Shown in pieces: positions 1-5,705 of a DNA stretch of 12,245 nt. Made by a program: the position numbers and the translations under genes. How positions within the stretch are numbered: the stretch's first letter is position 1; every line of letters begins with the position of its first letter. The stretch is from Clostridium sp. CAG:590 (GTDB lineage Bacteria > Bacillota > Clostridia > Lachnospirales > Lachnospiraceae): assembly GCA_000431135.1 (NCBI GenBank), contig HF987863.1, forward strand, positions 5,049-17,293, given 5' to 3'. The notes under the pieces are model-generated. The model was not told where the DNA came from. It saw nothing but the letters and a program-made list of their open reading frames with translations, and made no database searches.

Positions 1-770
1 TTCATGAGTTCGCACATGGCATCCAGTGTGCAGTCACCCTCCTGTGCCAGCTTTTTAATACGCTGTGCCTGGGAGAGCGAAGGGGCTGCCTGTGCGTAGT
101 CCATTGCTTCCAGAAAATCTTTCTGTTCTTCCTTTGCCAGATAAGACAGTTCCACCGCCGGATTGAATTTAATCTGACCGGAATCGACCATATCAAGAAG
201 TTCTGGGCAAAGTTCCGTCAGACGAATATACCGCTGAACTGTCCTGGCACTTTCACCTGCATCCTCACCAACTTTTTCATCTGCCCGCAACTTCGTGCCA
301 ACTTGGCACGAAGTCAAATCTGATCGTGCGCCCTGATGCTTAATGGCATCCATTTTCATTTTATAAGCAAATGCTCGTTCACTCGGAAGAATGGTTTCTC
401 TCTGTAAATTGGCATCTACCATCAAAATGATAGCGGCATCATCATCCATTTCACGGACAATTACCGGCATGGTATCTTTCCCGGCAAGTTCCGATGCTCT
501 GTGCCGCCTGTGACCAGAAATGATTTCATAACCACCATCCGGGTCTGGTCTGGCAATCGCAGGTGTCAGCACACCGAAGTCTCTGACACTTTCCACTGTT
601 TTTTGCATTTCTTCATCATCAACGACTTTGAACGGATGCCCTTCAAAGGGATGTAAATCCGACAGCGGAATTTCCTGTACTCGTTCCTGTTTGGCTTCAT
701 TTCTGGAAGTGTCAGTTTCAAAAATGTCATCGTAACTGCTCAAGCTGATGTTTGCGCCTTTTCTCGGCAT
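1..770 (-). CDS. parB: ParB/Spo0J-family partition protein, 3' end cut by window edge
   Basis: The frame is open from an ATG at 770 to the left edge, giving about 256 codons without a stop. The ATG follows AGGAGG (780-785) at a 9-nt spacing. The N-terminal part has the ParB/Srx-like fold signatures: IPLSDLHPFEGHPF near residues 34-47, the core motif GGYEIISGHRRHRASEL near 79-95, and DANLQRE near 119-125. A helix-turn-helix follows, with SARTVQRYIRLTEL near 177-190. In this family the protein binds centromere-like sites, uses CTP, and works with ParA to segregate DNA. The start lies inside parA (44-nt overlap), so the two are probably translationally coupled. The sequence resembles ParB proteins of clostridial conjugative elements more than chromosomal Spo0J (inference from memory). 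A perfect inverted repeat lies in its middle at 291-313. Confidence 0.93.
   Translation of the reverse strand, partial: MPRKGANISLSSYDDIFETDTSRNEAKQERVQEIPLSDLHPFEGHPFKVVDDEEMQKTVESVRDFGVLTPAIARPDPDGGYEIISGHRRHRASELAGKDTMPVIVREMDDDAAIILMVDANLQRETILPSERAFAYKMKMDAIKHQGARSDLTSCQVGTKLRADEKVGEDAGESARTVQRYIRLTELCPELLDMVDSGQIKFNPAVELSYLAKEEQKDFLEAMDYAQAAPSLSQAQRIKKLAQEGDCTLDAMCELM
291..313. repeat. Perfect 11-bp inverted repeat inside parB
   Basis: CTTCGTGCCAA at 291-301 and its exact reverse complement TTGGCACGAAG at 303-313 flank a single base. It lies in codons for the linker between the N-terminal ParB domain and the helix-turn-helix region (residues SCQVGTK). As RNA it could fold as a 9-bp stem with a 5-nt loop. 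As DNA it is a dyad of the type a dimeric protein binds. No function is established. Confidence 0.75.
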
Positions 771-1554
771 TGTTTAACACCTCCTTCGTCAAAACCCGGT
801 ATGCGTCAGCTACCTTGCCTTTCGGGTCGTGCTTAAAAATACTCGTTCCCTCCGCACTGATTTCCTCTGCACGGACAGAACGGGGAATATCTGTCTTGTA
901 GACCTTCAGCTTGCCACCGTAGTTTTCCCGAATCAGATTGCTGATGTCTTTGGCATAGTTGGTACGGCTGTCCACCATCGTCAATAAGATACCCTCAATT
1001 TTTAATTTCGGATTGATATTCTTCTTAACTTTGTTGATGGTCTGCAACAGCTGTTCCAGTCCTTTTGCCGGAAGATATGCCGCCTGCACCGGAATAATCA
1101 CATTGTCAGCCGCAGCCAGTGCATTGACTGTAAGCATTCCCAGTGAAGGCATACAATCCAAAAGAATAAAATCATAATTCGGTTTGACTATATCCAGATA
1201 CTGACGCAGGATTGTTTCCCGGCTCATAGCATTTACAAGTGAAACTTCCAAACCAGACAACTCAATGTTGGCAGGCATTAAGTCCACACCTTCATCATGC
1301 GTCAAAATCCCCTCGCCCGGTGTGATCGGCTGTTCAGCCATAATCTTTCCCATCATATCGGAAAGTGTGGGAGAGAGCTTATCAGGAACAGGATACCCAA
1401 GACTGATTGTAAGTGAAGCCTGCGGGTCAGCATCCACAACAAGAACTTTCTTTCCCTCCATAGCCAGACCAACACCAAGATTTTCGCAGGTTGTTGTCTT
1501 GCCCGTTCCGCCTTTCTGGTTGACTACTGCCATGACCGTTGCTTTTTTCGACAC
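727..1554 (-). CDS. parA: ParA-type partition ATPase (Soj/MinD family)
   Basis: This 275-residue protein has the deviant Walker A box KGGTGKTT (residues 14-21, signature lysine K14). Walker A' VDADPQASLT spans 40-49, and a hydrophobic Walker B-like strand ending ILLDCMPSLG is followed by VIIPVQAAYL. The family binds DNA non-specifically as an ATP dimer and moves ParB-bound cargo over the nucleoid. The start is GTG at 1554: an in-frame stop lies two codons upstream, and a GGGAGG site (about 1567-1572) overlaps the end of rep. The gap to rep is 6 nt, and the 3' end overlaps parB by 44 nt. There is no separate DNA-binding N-terminus, so this is the short ParA type. Its job here is probably stable inheritance of the excised or replicating mobile element. 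Confidence 0.95.
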   Translation of the reverse strand: MSKKATVMAVVNQKGGTGKTTTCENLGVGLAMEGKKVLVVDADPQASLTISLGYPVPDKLSPTLSDMMGKIMAEQPITPGEGILTHDEGVDLMPANIELSGLEVSLVNAMSRETILRQYLDIVKPNYDFILLDCMPSLGMLTVNALAAADNVIIPVQAAYLPAKGLEQLLQTINKVKKNINPKLKIEGILLTMVDSRTNYAKDISNLIRENYGGKLKVYKTDIPRSVRAEEISAEGTSIFKHDPKGKVADAYRVLTKEVLNNAEKRRKHQLEQLR

Positions 1555-1560
1555 GTTTCA

Positions 1561-2493
1561 TCACTCCTCCCGTTTTAATTTTAGTTTTGACCAATTTTTC
1601 TCACCTCCCCAATCTGGCTGTGCCATATCATGCCGGACAAGTGCATCGAAATAACTTCCAATCGTTGTTGGAGCATTGTACAGCGAAGCCAGTATATATT
1701 GTCGAATATTGCGAATCTTTGTTGTATTCTCTTTGAAGCAGTCCAGAACGTACCGGATATGTTCTGAATCCAGCTTCATAAAACGACTTTTGACAACCTC
1801 AATCGGACGGTCATCTCCACCGATACGGATAATCTGTCGCTTACTGCATACTGTTTCAACAACCAGTTCCAAGATGTTCTCCAACCTGTCCACATCATAG
1901 GGATAATCTTTTTGAAGATATTCCATTCCCAGCTGTTCATAGAAATACTGATAATATTGTTGATATTCCTCATTTCCGTTTTCCTTTCCACAATTATCGG
2001 AAGGAAAGATAGAATTAGTATCACTCAAATCAGTATTTTTTTTATCAGTATTATTACCTTGTGCTTTCGACAGGTCTTGAATTGTATTTTGGAAAGTTGC
2101 TGAATTGTCATTTTGACAATTCAAGAATTGTCTTTCCACAGACTCAGAAATAAAGTTCTTCACATAAATCAGGTTGGGTTTTCCAAGTCCCTGTCGCTTG
2201 CGTTCAATCAGTTCTGCTTTCTTCTCCAGTTCATCCAGGAGCTTCACAGCCTTCTTTTCCGCACATCCCAACGATTCCTTGATTTCCTCAATCGTAAAGA
2301 TAATATAGACACGACCTGCTTCATCCAACCATCCATTCTTTGCCGAAAGGTTCATGCGGTCAAGCAAAATACCGTATAACAGCTTTGCATCTGTCGATAC
2401 ATTCCAGAACTTATCCTGTGAAAACAGAATTTTCGGAATCCGGTAGAAGGAAAACTGTTCTGATTGCTGACCATAAAAATAATCATAAGCCAT
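1561..2493 (-). CDS. Replication initiator protein, RepA_N family with DUF6017-like C-terminus
   Basis: This is a 310-residue protein. Residues about 13-112 (FSFYRIPKILF, then LSTDAKLLYGILLDRMNLS-like and a second helix-turn-helix around IKESLGCAEKKAVKLLDELE) match the RepA_N initiator domain (PF06970). A polar, low-complexity linker covers about 116-175. The C-terminal part (about 176-300, including RNIRQYILASLYNAPTT) looks like the DUF6017 domain seen in initiators of Firmicutes conjugative elements. The family opens the origin and recruits the host replisome. The start ATG at 2493 follows AGAGGTGG (about 2503-2510), and it overlaps the upstream cysteine-rich gene by 11 nt, suggesting coupled translation. 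The linker DNA carries the iteron-like repeats listed separately. Calling this an ICE rather than a plasmid gene is inference from the family's usual hosts. Confidence 0.92.
   Translation of the reverse strand: MAYDYFYGQQSEQFSFYRIPKILFSQDKFWNVSTDAKLLYGILLDRMNLSAKNGWLDEAGRVYIIFTIEEIKESLGCAEKKAVKLLDELEKKAELIERKRQGLGKPNLIYVKNFISESVERQFLNCQNDNSATFQNTIQDLSKAQGNNTDKKNTDLSDTNSIFPSDNCGKENGNEEYQQYYQYFYEQLGMEYLQKDYPYDVDRLENILELVVETVCSKRQIIRIGGDDRPIEVVKSRFMKLDSEHIRYVLDCFKENTTKIRNIRQYILASLYNAPTTIGSYFDALVRHDMAQPDWGGEKNWSKLKLKREE
2029..2052 (-). repeat. Tandem direct repeats in AT-rich rep linker
   Basis: ATCAGTATT occurs at 2029-2037 and 2044-2052 on the plus strand, 15 bp apart with a T-rich run between them. 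A related block follows at about 2015-2022. In the rep frame they encode the repeated peptide NTDKK-NTDLS-DTN. The stretch is AT-rich and sits beside the 23-bp repeats, so it could be the easily melted part of an origin. It may equally be a low-complexity protein linker. Confidence 0.4.
2079..2147. other. Putative replication origin: 23-bp iteron-like repeats inside rep
   Basis: GAATTGT begins at 2079, 2102 and 2125, an exact 23-bp period. The repeats are followed by similar T-rich stretches (ATTTT, CATTTT, CTTTCC). A degenerate fourth unit may lie one period to the left (TTGTGCTTTCGACAG near 2059-2073 resembles TTGTCTTTCCACAG at 2128-2141). The array falls in codons for residues about 116-139, between the N-terminal initiator domain and the C-terminal domain. 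RepA_N plasmids such as pSK41 and pAD1 are known to carry their origin as repeats in the middle of the rep gene, and the position and spacing here fit. Origin activity itself is inferred. Confidence 0.6.
2101..2123. repeat. Perfect 10-bp inverted repeat with 3-nt loop in rep
   Basis: TGAATTGTCA (2101-2110) and TGACAATTCA (2114-2123) are exact reverse complements separated by TTT. The left arm is the second of the three 23-bp-spaced GAATTGT boxes, so the middle unit presents the box in both orientations. This suits an initiator-binding dyad. Confidence 0.75.
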
Positions 2494-2680
2494 TCATACC
2501 CACCACCTCTTTCCTGTGGAAAAAGTCACGCTTCAATGGCTTCCTCCGAAAAGTGCTGTCCCTGATCCGGTATGGACAGGTAGTGAAATTACAAAAACGG
2601 TATTTCCACGTTGGCTGATGATATTCACACTCACGGCAGAACTTTTTGCGTTCCCCACAAGTCATTTTCTTACACTGCAT
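2483..2680 (-). CDS. Small cysteine-rich protein, 65 aa, unknown function
   Basis: The start is ATG at 2680, with AAGGAG 10 nt upstream. Longer in-frame starts (for example near 2710) lack a ribosome site and run over the upstream gene. Cysteines sit at 3, 8, 15, 18, 30 and 35 in the pattern C-x4-C-x6-C-x2-C-x11-C-x4-C, followed by a strongly basic tail (RRKPLKRDFFHRK). This suggests a small zinc-binding, perhaps nucleic-acid-binding, protein. Its start overlaps the preceding cysteine-rich gene by 11 nt and its end overlaps rep by 11 nt, so it is almost certainly co-translated with the initiator. I do not recognise a named family, and no function is claimed. Confidence 0.7.
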   Translation of the reverse strand: MQCKKMTCGERKKFCRECEYHQPTWKYRFCNFTTCPYRIRDSTFRRKPLKRDFFHRKEVVGMNGL

Positions 2681-2927
2681 TGTCCTCACGCTCCTTATCT
2701 GATTCTTTTCCATAATCTTTACGAAGAATCTTTTTTGTACACCATCCAATACACCGATGATTGCGACCATAAGGGCAGCCGTCACATTCAGATTTATTCT
2801 TCGGTGGTTCAGCTACAAGATAGTAGCAGTTTTCTTTTCCTAAGCTACATCCCTTGCGACTGCCTTTCCAGAAATAGCACTGAGAGCAGTCATTCGGTTT
2901 ATCTGCTGCATATAAAGTTTTGTTCAA
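2670..2927 (-). CDS. Small eight-cysteine protein, 85 aa, of mobile-element type
   Basis: The chosen start is TTG at 2927, preceded by GGAGG (2935-2939) at a 7-nt spacing. The reading frame stays open further upstream, but only through an intrinsic terminator. Eight cysteines form four pairs: C14-x2-C17, C27-x6-C34, C48-x2-C51 and C59-x3-C63, with CDGCPYG and CIGWCTKKIL around the last two. This points to two metal-binding knuckles (zinc, or less likely an iron-sulfur site). The charged tail KESDKEREDN is probably disordered. Similar proteins beginning NKTLYAADKPNDC are familiar to me next to RepA_N genes of clostridial conjugative elements (memory, not searched). It is the first gene of the rep-par operon and could modulate replication or copy number, but that is speculation. 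Confidence 0.75.
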   Translation of the reverse strand: MNKTLYAADKPNDCSQCYFWKGSRKGCSLGKENCYYLVAEPPKNKSECDGCPYGRNHRCIGWCTKKILRKDYGKESDKEREDNAV

Positions 2928-2966
2928 ATTCAGTCCTCCAATCCTTATTACCCTGATTTTGGGCAT

Positions 2967-3014
2967 AAAAAAAGAGCGTCTATCCAATCCCTGTTAAGGG
3001 ACGAATAAACGCTC
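2967..3014 (-). terminator. Rho-independent terminator after the DUF5348-type gene
   Basis: On the minus strand GAGCGTTTAT pairs with ATAGACGCTC (10 bp, one G-U). An inner TCCCT/AGGGA stem sits inside, and seven T residues follow (2967-2973). It begins 22 nt after the stop at 3037 and ends only about 28 nt before the ribosome site of the eight-cysteine gene. It therefore ends the upstream transcript or gates entry into the rep-par operon. Confidence 0.88.
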
Positions 3015-3036
3015 GTCGTAAGTATCTTATTTAATT

Positions 3037-3261
3037 TCAGTCCATGCGAACCATCAGACCTACCAAAGAACTTGCCGGAACTCCAACTAAGTACCACCCC
3101 TGGTCGCCCCAGTCATATTCGATACGGGTAGGCTTCCAACGGTTGCCGACTTTCACATCCATGCAGGTTCCACAATGCAGACCACCATAGTATTCTTCCA
3201 ATCCAAACCGTACATCCATACGCTCGGACTGCTGATCGTAAACTAAAACACCCTGTTTCAT
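3037..3261 (-). CDS. DUF5348-type small protein, 74 aa
   Basis: The start is ATG at 3261, 8 nt after AGGAGG (3270-3275). An in-frame GTG at 3267 is only 2 nt from that site and is unlikely to be used. The sequence KQGVLVYDQQSERMDVRFGL, then EEYYGGLHCG, KVGNRWKPTRIEY and WYLVGV, matches the DUF5348 pattern as I remember it. The aromatic-rich beta pattern suggests a single compact beta domain. These proteins are frequent in Firmicutes conjugative elements near the replication genes; their biochemical role is unknown. A strong terminator follows, so the gene is transcribed separately from rep-par or coupled to it only by readthrough. Confidence 0.85.
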   Translation of the reverse strand: MKQGVLVYDQQSERMDVRFGLEEYYGGLHCGTCMDVKVGNRWKPTRIEYDWGDQGWYLVGVPASSLVGLMVRMD

Positions 3262-3326
3262 AGGCACAACCTCCTGTTATTCTGAGTATAGCCATACTTT
3301 TTTGAGTGTATTCAAGGTATCCTTAT

Positions 3327-3473
3327 TTACCTTTTTAGAATCCCATGATACGATGATTCAAGCAAATCTTCTTTGGACAAAATCAGCGAAAACCATTGAT
3401 TTATCTGGGTTTCTTGGCTTTGTCCTATTATAACAGGATAGTCTATTCTTCTTACAATTCCTGTTGCTTTCAT
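3327..3473 (-). CDS. Short ORF (48 aa) with SpoVT/AbrB-like start, probable truncated remnant
   Basis: ATG at 3473 follows AGGAGG (3481-3486) at a 7-nt spacing and runs to TAA at 3327. The first eleven residues, MKATGIVRRID, are identical to the usual opening of SpoVT/AbrB-family regulators, which continue with DLGRVVIPKEIRRTL. Here the sequence instead reads YPVIIGQSQETQINQWF and ends in LLESSYHGILKR. The DNA-binding swapped-hairpin core is therefore missing. It is either a decayed or recombined regulator gene with its ribosome site intact, or a distinct leader peptide. A promoter-like sequence lies within it. The match is clear in sequence; the remnant interpretation is inference. Confidence 0.45.
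   Translation of the reverse strand: MKATGIVRRIDYPVIIGQSQETQINQWFSLILSKEDLLESSYHGILKR
3427..3457 (-). promoter_or_regulatory. Extended -10 promoter candidate for the DUF5348-type gene
   Basis: The minus strand has TGTTATAAT, a perfect extended -10 (TATAAT at 3427-3432), with TTGTAA (3452-3457) upstream at a 19-nt spacing. It lies inside the 48-codon ORF and points towards the DUF5348-type gene. A weaker second candidate, TTGAAT (3310-3315) and TATACT (3285-3290) with a 19-nt spacer, lies closer to that gene. Confidence 0.4.
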
Positions 3474-3480
3474 GCAAAAA

Positions 3481-3543
3481 CCTCCTGATTTCTACTTACT
3501 TTCCATAATTATGCTGTATGGGTAGTATGTGGAAATCAAGAGG
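3481..3543 (-). terminator. 63-nt imperfect inverted repeat with T run; terminator or SD-masking hairpin
   Basis: In minus-strand RNA, 3543-3532 pairs with 3492-3481 over 12 bp (one G-U). In the same register follow 2, 4 and 5 more pairs separated by short mismatches, with a 9-nt apex. TTTTT at 3480-3476 follows directly. It starts about 36 nt after the MATE stop codon, so it can terminate the sugar/MATE transcript. The 3' arm also contains the AGGAGG of the 48-codon ORF, so any transcript reading in would have that ribosome site masked. Confidence 0.6.
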
Positions 3544-3579
3544 TATTATGCACCCGATTGCGACAATTCTTGTAAATAC

Positions 3580-4980
3580 TTACAACGATATTGCTTTTGT
3601 GTTTCTATACTGTGGTCTGTTCAATTCTTTCAATATCATAACCGCACACACAATTGCCGCCAGCAGATCCGCCACCGGACCCGCATACATAATACCGTCA
3701 ATTCCCATAAATAATGGGAATATAACAATAAGTGGCAGCAGGAATATGATCTGTCTCGTCAAAGCTAAGAAACTTCCCCGTTTTGGCTTACCAATTGCCG
3801 TGAAGAAGTTTGAGCTGATCGGTTGCAGGAAATTAACAAAAGTAAAAAATAAAAATACATGAAAATAACTGGTTGCAAAAGAATAATACATCTCTGAACC
3901 ATTTCCAAAGACCGATATGATCTGTCTCGGAAAGATCTGAAAGATCGCAAATGCAACAATTGCCAATAAGGCGCCGCACCCGGTTGCCTTGAAATACGCT
4001 TCACGCACCCGGTTATATTTCTTCGCTCCATAGTTAAAACTGGCAATCGGCTGCAATCCCTGTGATATACCAATCACAAACGACATGAACAGCATATTGA
4101 CCTTCGTTATGATTCCGGCGCACGCAATCGGAATGGACTCTCCATATTGAGACATGGAACCATAATACTTCAATGACTTATTCATAATGATCTGTACGAT
4201 CATCATCGCGATCTGGTTACTGCACGGTGCCATACCAAGTGCTGCAATCCTTCCTACATTTTCCGCTTTGATCACAAAATGCTCCCGCTTCAATGTCACC
4301 GTCTTGCAATGTGCCAGATACCAGATGGCAAGACCCCCAGACACATACTGCCCGATAATGGTAGCAAGTGCCGCACCGGACATTCCCCATTCAAAGCCAA
4401 ATACAAAAATTGCATCTAATATCGTATTAACGACCGCTCCGGTCAGGTTGCAGAGCATTGTAATCTTCGGTCTGCCATCCGCACGGATCAGATGTCCTCC
4501 ACCAGTTGCCAGTGTAAGCAGCGGAAAGCCAAGTGCGGTGATCCGGGTATATTCCTTGGCATACTCCAAAACATTCTCCGGCGAGCCAAAAAATCGAAGC
4601 ATTGGTTTTAAGAACAGCTCTGCGATCACACATAATCCGAACCCACATAAAAACAACATAGCTACGGCATTGCCAAGATACTGTACTGCCTTCTTCTTAT
4701 CCCCACTTCCCATCGCAATATTGAAAGCAGACGAACCTCCGATTCCAAAAAGGAGAGAGATTGCCAGGCATGACGTAGACAGTGGAAATGCAATATTCGT
4801 GGCGGCATTTCCAAGTTCTCCGATCTTCTGACCGATAAAAAACTGATCTACAATATTGTAAAGTGATCCCACCAGCATGGAAATAATGCTCGGAACAGCA
4901 AAGGAACACAACAACTTATTGATCCGCTCGCAACCTAATGGGTTTTCATGTTTCTCTGTTATCATTTTATTATCTTTCAT
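3580..4980 (-). CDS. MATE-family multidrug/metabolite exporter (MepA-like)
   Basis: This membrane protein of about 466 residues has roughly twelve hydrophobic segments. The MATE signatures include LYNIVDQFFIGQ (about 40-51) and the repeated half LQPIASFNYGAKKYNRV. MATE proteins export drugs or metabolites using a sodium or proton gradient. The start is uncertain. ATG at 4980 lies 4 nt after the HAD stop and gives a family-like length, but its ribosome site is weak, which suggests translational coupling. Another ATG lies at 4965, and longer versions (from 5007 or 5040) would run into the HAD gene. It is the last gene of the deoR-HAD-MATE transcript. Its substrate cannot be inferred; export of a toxic sugar phosphate derivative is unlikely for this family, so its place in a sugar operon may be incidental. 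Confidence 0.9.
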   Translation of the reverse strand: MKDNKMITEKHENPLGCERINKLLCSFAVPSIISMLVGSLYNIVDQFFIGQKIGELGNAATNIAFPLSTSCLAISLLFGIGGSSAFNIAMGSGDKKKAVQYLGNAVAMLFLCGFGLCVIAELFLKPMLRFFGSPENVLEYAKEYTRITALGFPLLTLATGGGHLIRADGRPKITMLCNLTGAVVNTILDAIFVFGFEWGMSGAALATIIGQYVSGGLAIWYLAHCKTVTLKREHFVIKAENVGRIAALGMAPCSNQIAMMIVQIIMNKSLKYYGSMSQYGESIPIACAGIITKVNMLFMSFVIGISQGLQPIASFNYGAKKYNRVREAYFKATGCGALLAIVAFAIFQIFPRQIISVFGNGSEMYYSFATSYFHVFLFFTFVNFLQPISSNFFTAIGKPKRGSFLALTRQIIFLLPLIVIFPLFMGIDGIMYAGPVADLLAAIVCAVMILKELNRPQYRNTKAISL

Positions 4981-4984
4981 CCGA

Positions 4985-5683
4985 TCATCTCTGGTTTCTT
5001 TCTTCATAGATCTGCAACATCTCCATATAATTCTTTGCATGCAGGTAGTCTGATTCCTGATCCTGTCCGTCCGTATACCAGATCGGTGTCATTCCAACTT
5101 CTGCCGGACCTTTTACATCCTTCCGGAGACTATCCCCAACATATACCACTTCTTCCGGTCTTACACCCATCTTAGAAAGTGCAAGTTCAAAAATTACCGG
5201 ATCCGGCTTCTCTCTTCCTGCCTCTTCACTCGTTGTAATATAATCAATATACTCCGCAATTCCCAATGCCCGGAGCTTCCGATGCTGGATATGTACCGTC
5301 ATATCCGTACAGATTCCGATAAGGATTCCATCCTTCCGAAGCCGCTGCAAAAATTCTTTCACTCCATTATATAATACCATGTGTGAAAGGATATAGTTCC
5401 AAAAATAATCATATAATTCTAACGCAAAAGAAACGGATGGGAGCTTAAGGATCTCCAACATCCGTTCCATATATAACATCCGGTTGTGCCGTGCTGCTAC
5501 ATCATCTGTAATCTGTTCTTTCACACTTAAGCGGGCCGCATCAAATGCGCCCCGCACCGTATCATAATCCATATGTAATAACGTATCAGAAGCATATCGG
5601 CAAAGTGCCTCTACACCTTCCTCATTCAGATTGCAGCAGTCATAAAATGTATCATCCAAGTCAAATAAATATGCTTTTATCAT
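4985..5683 (-). CDS. HAD-superfamily hydrolase, probable sugar-phosphate phosphatase
   Basis: This 232-residue protein has all four HAD motifs: DLDDT with nucleophile D8 and acid/base D10, T126 in ICTDMT, K159 in REKPDP, and GDSLRKD (D184, D189) for magnesium. The alpha-helical insertion between motif I and motif II (about 15-100) is the C1 cap of the phosphoglycolate phosphatase/YjjG-like subgroup. Such enzymes hydrolyse small phosphomonoesters in the cytoplasm. AGGAG lies 9 nt before ATG 5683, and deoR ends 22 nt upstream. In a sugar operon it may relieve sugar-phosphate build-up or act on a side product; the substrate is not predictable. Confidence 0.9.
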   Translation of the reverse strand: MIKAYLFDLDDTFYDCCNLNEEGVEALCRYASDTLLHMDYDTVRGAFDAARLSVKEQITDDVAARHNRMLYMERMLEILKLPSVSFALELYDYFWNYILSHMVLYNGVKEFLQRLRKDGILIGICTDMTVHIQHRKLRALGIAEYIDYITTSEEAGREKPDPVIFELALSKMGVRPEEVVYVGDSLRKDVKGPAEVGMTPIWYTDGQDQESDYLHAKNYMEMLQIYEERNQR

Positions 5684-5705
5684 GGCATCTTACTCCTGTA
5701 TCTTC

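Noticed and set aside
2..196. A 64-codon minus-strand open frame at the left edge
   Set aside because: It is in a different frame from the parB coding sequence, which continues through the same bases with clear family motifs.
1265..1654. A 129-codon plus-strand open frame across the parA/rep junction
   Set aside because: It is antisense to well-supported parA, with no ribosome site and no recognisable motif.
3570..3585. Short inverted repeat TTGTAA/TTACAA around the MATE stop codon as an attachment site
   Set aside because: Only 6-bp AT-rich arms, expected by chance in such sequence, and no second copy was found in the window to form a direct repeat.
4187..4831. A 214-codon open frame on the plus strand
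   Set aside because: It lies wholly antisense to the MATE gene, has no ribosome site before its ATG, and its composition is what the complement of a membrane-protein gene gives.
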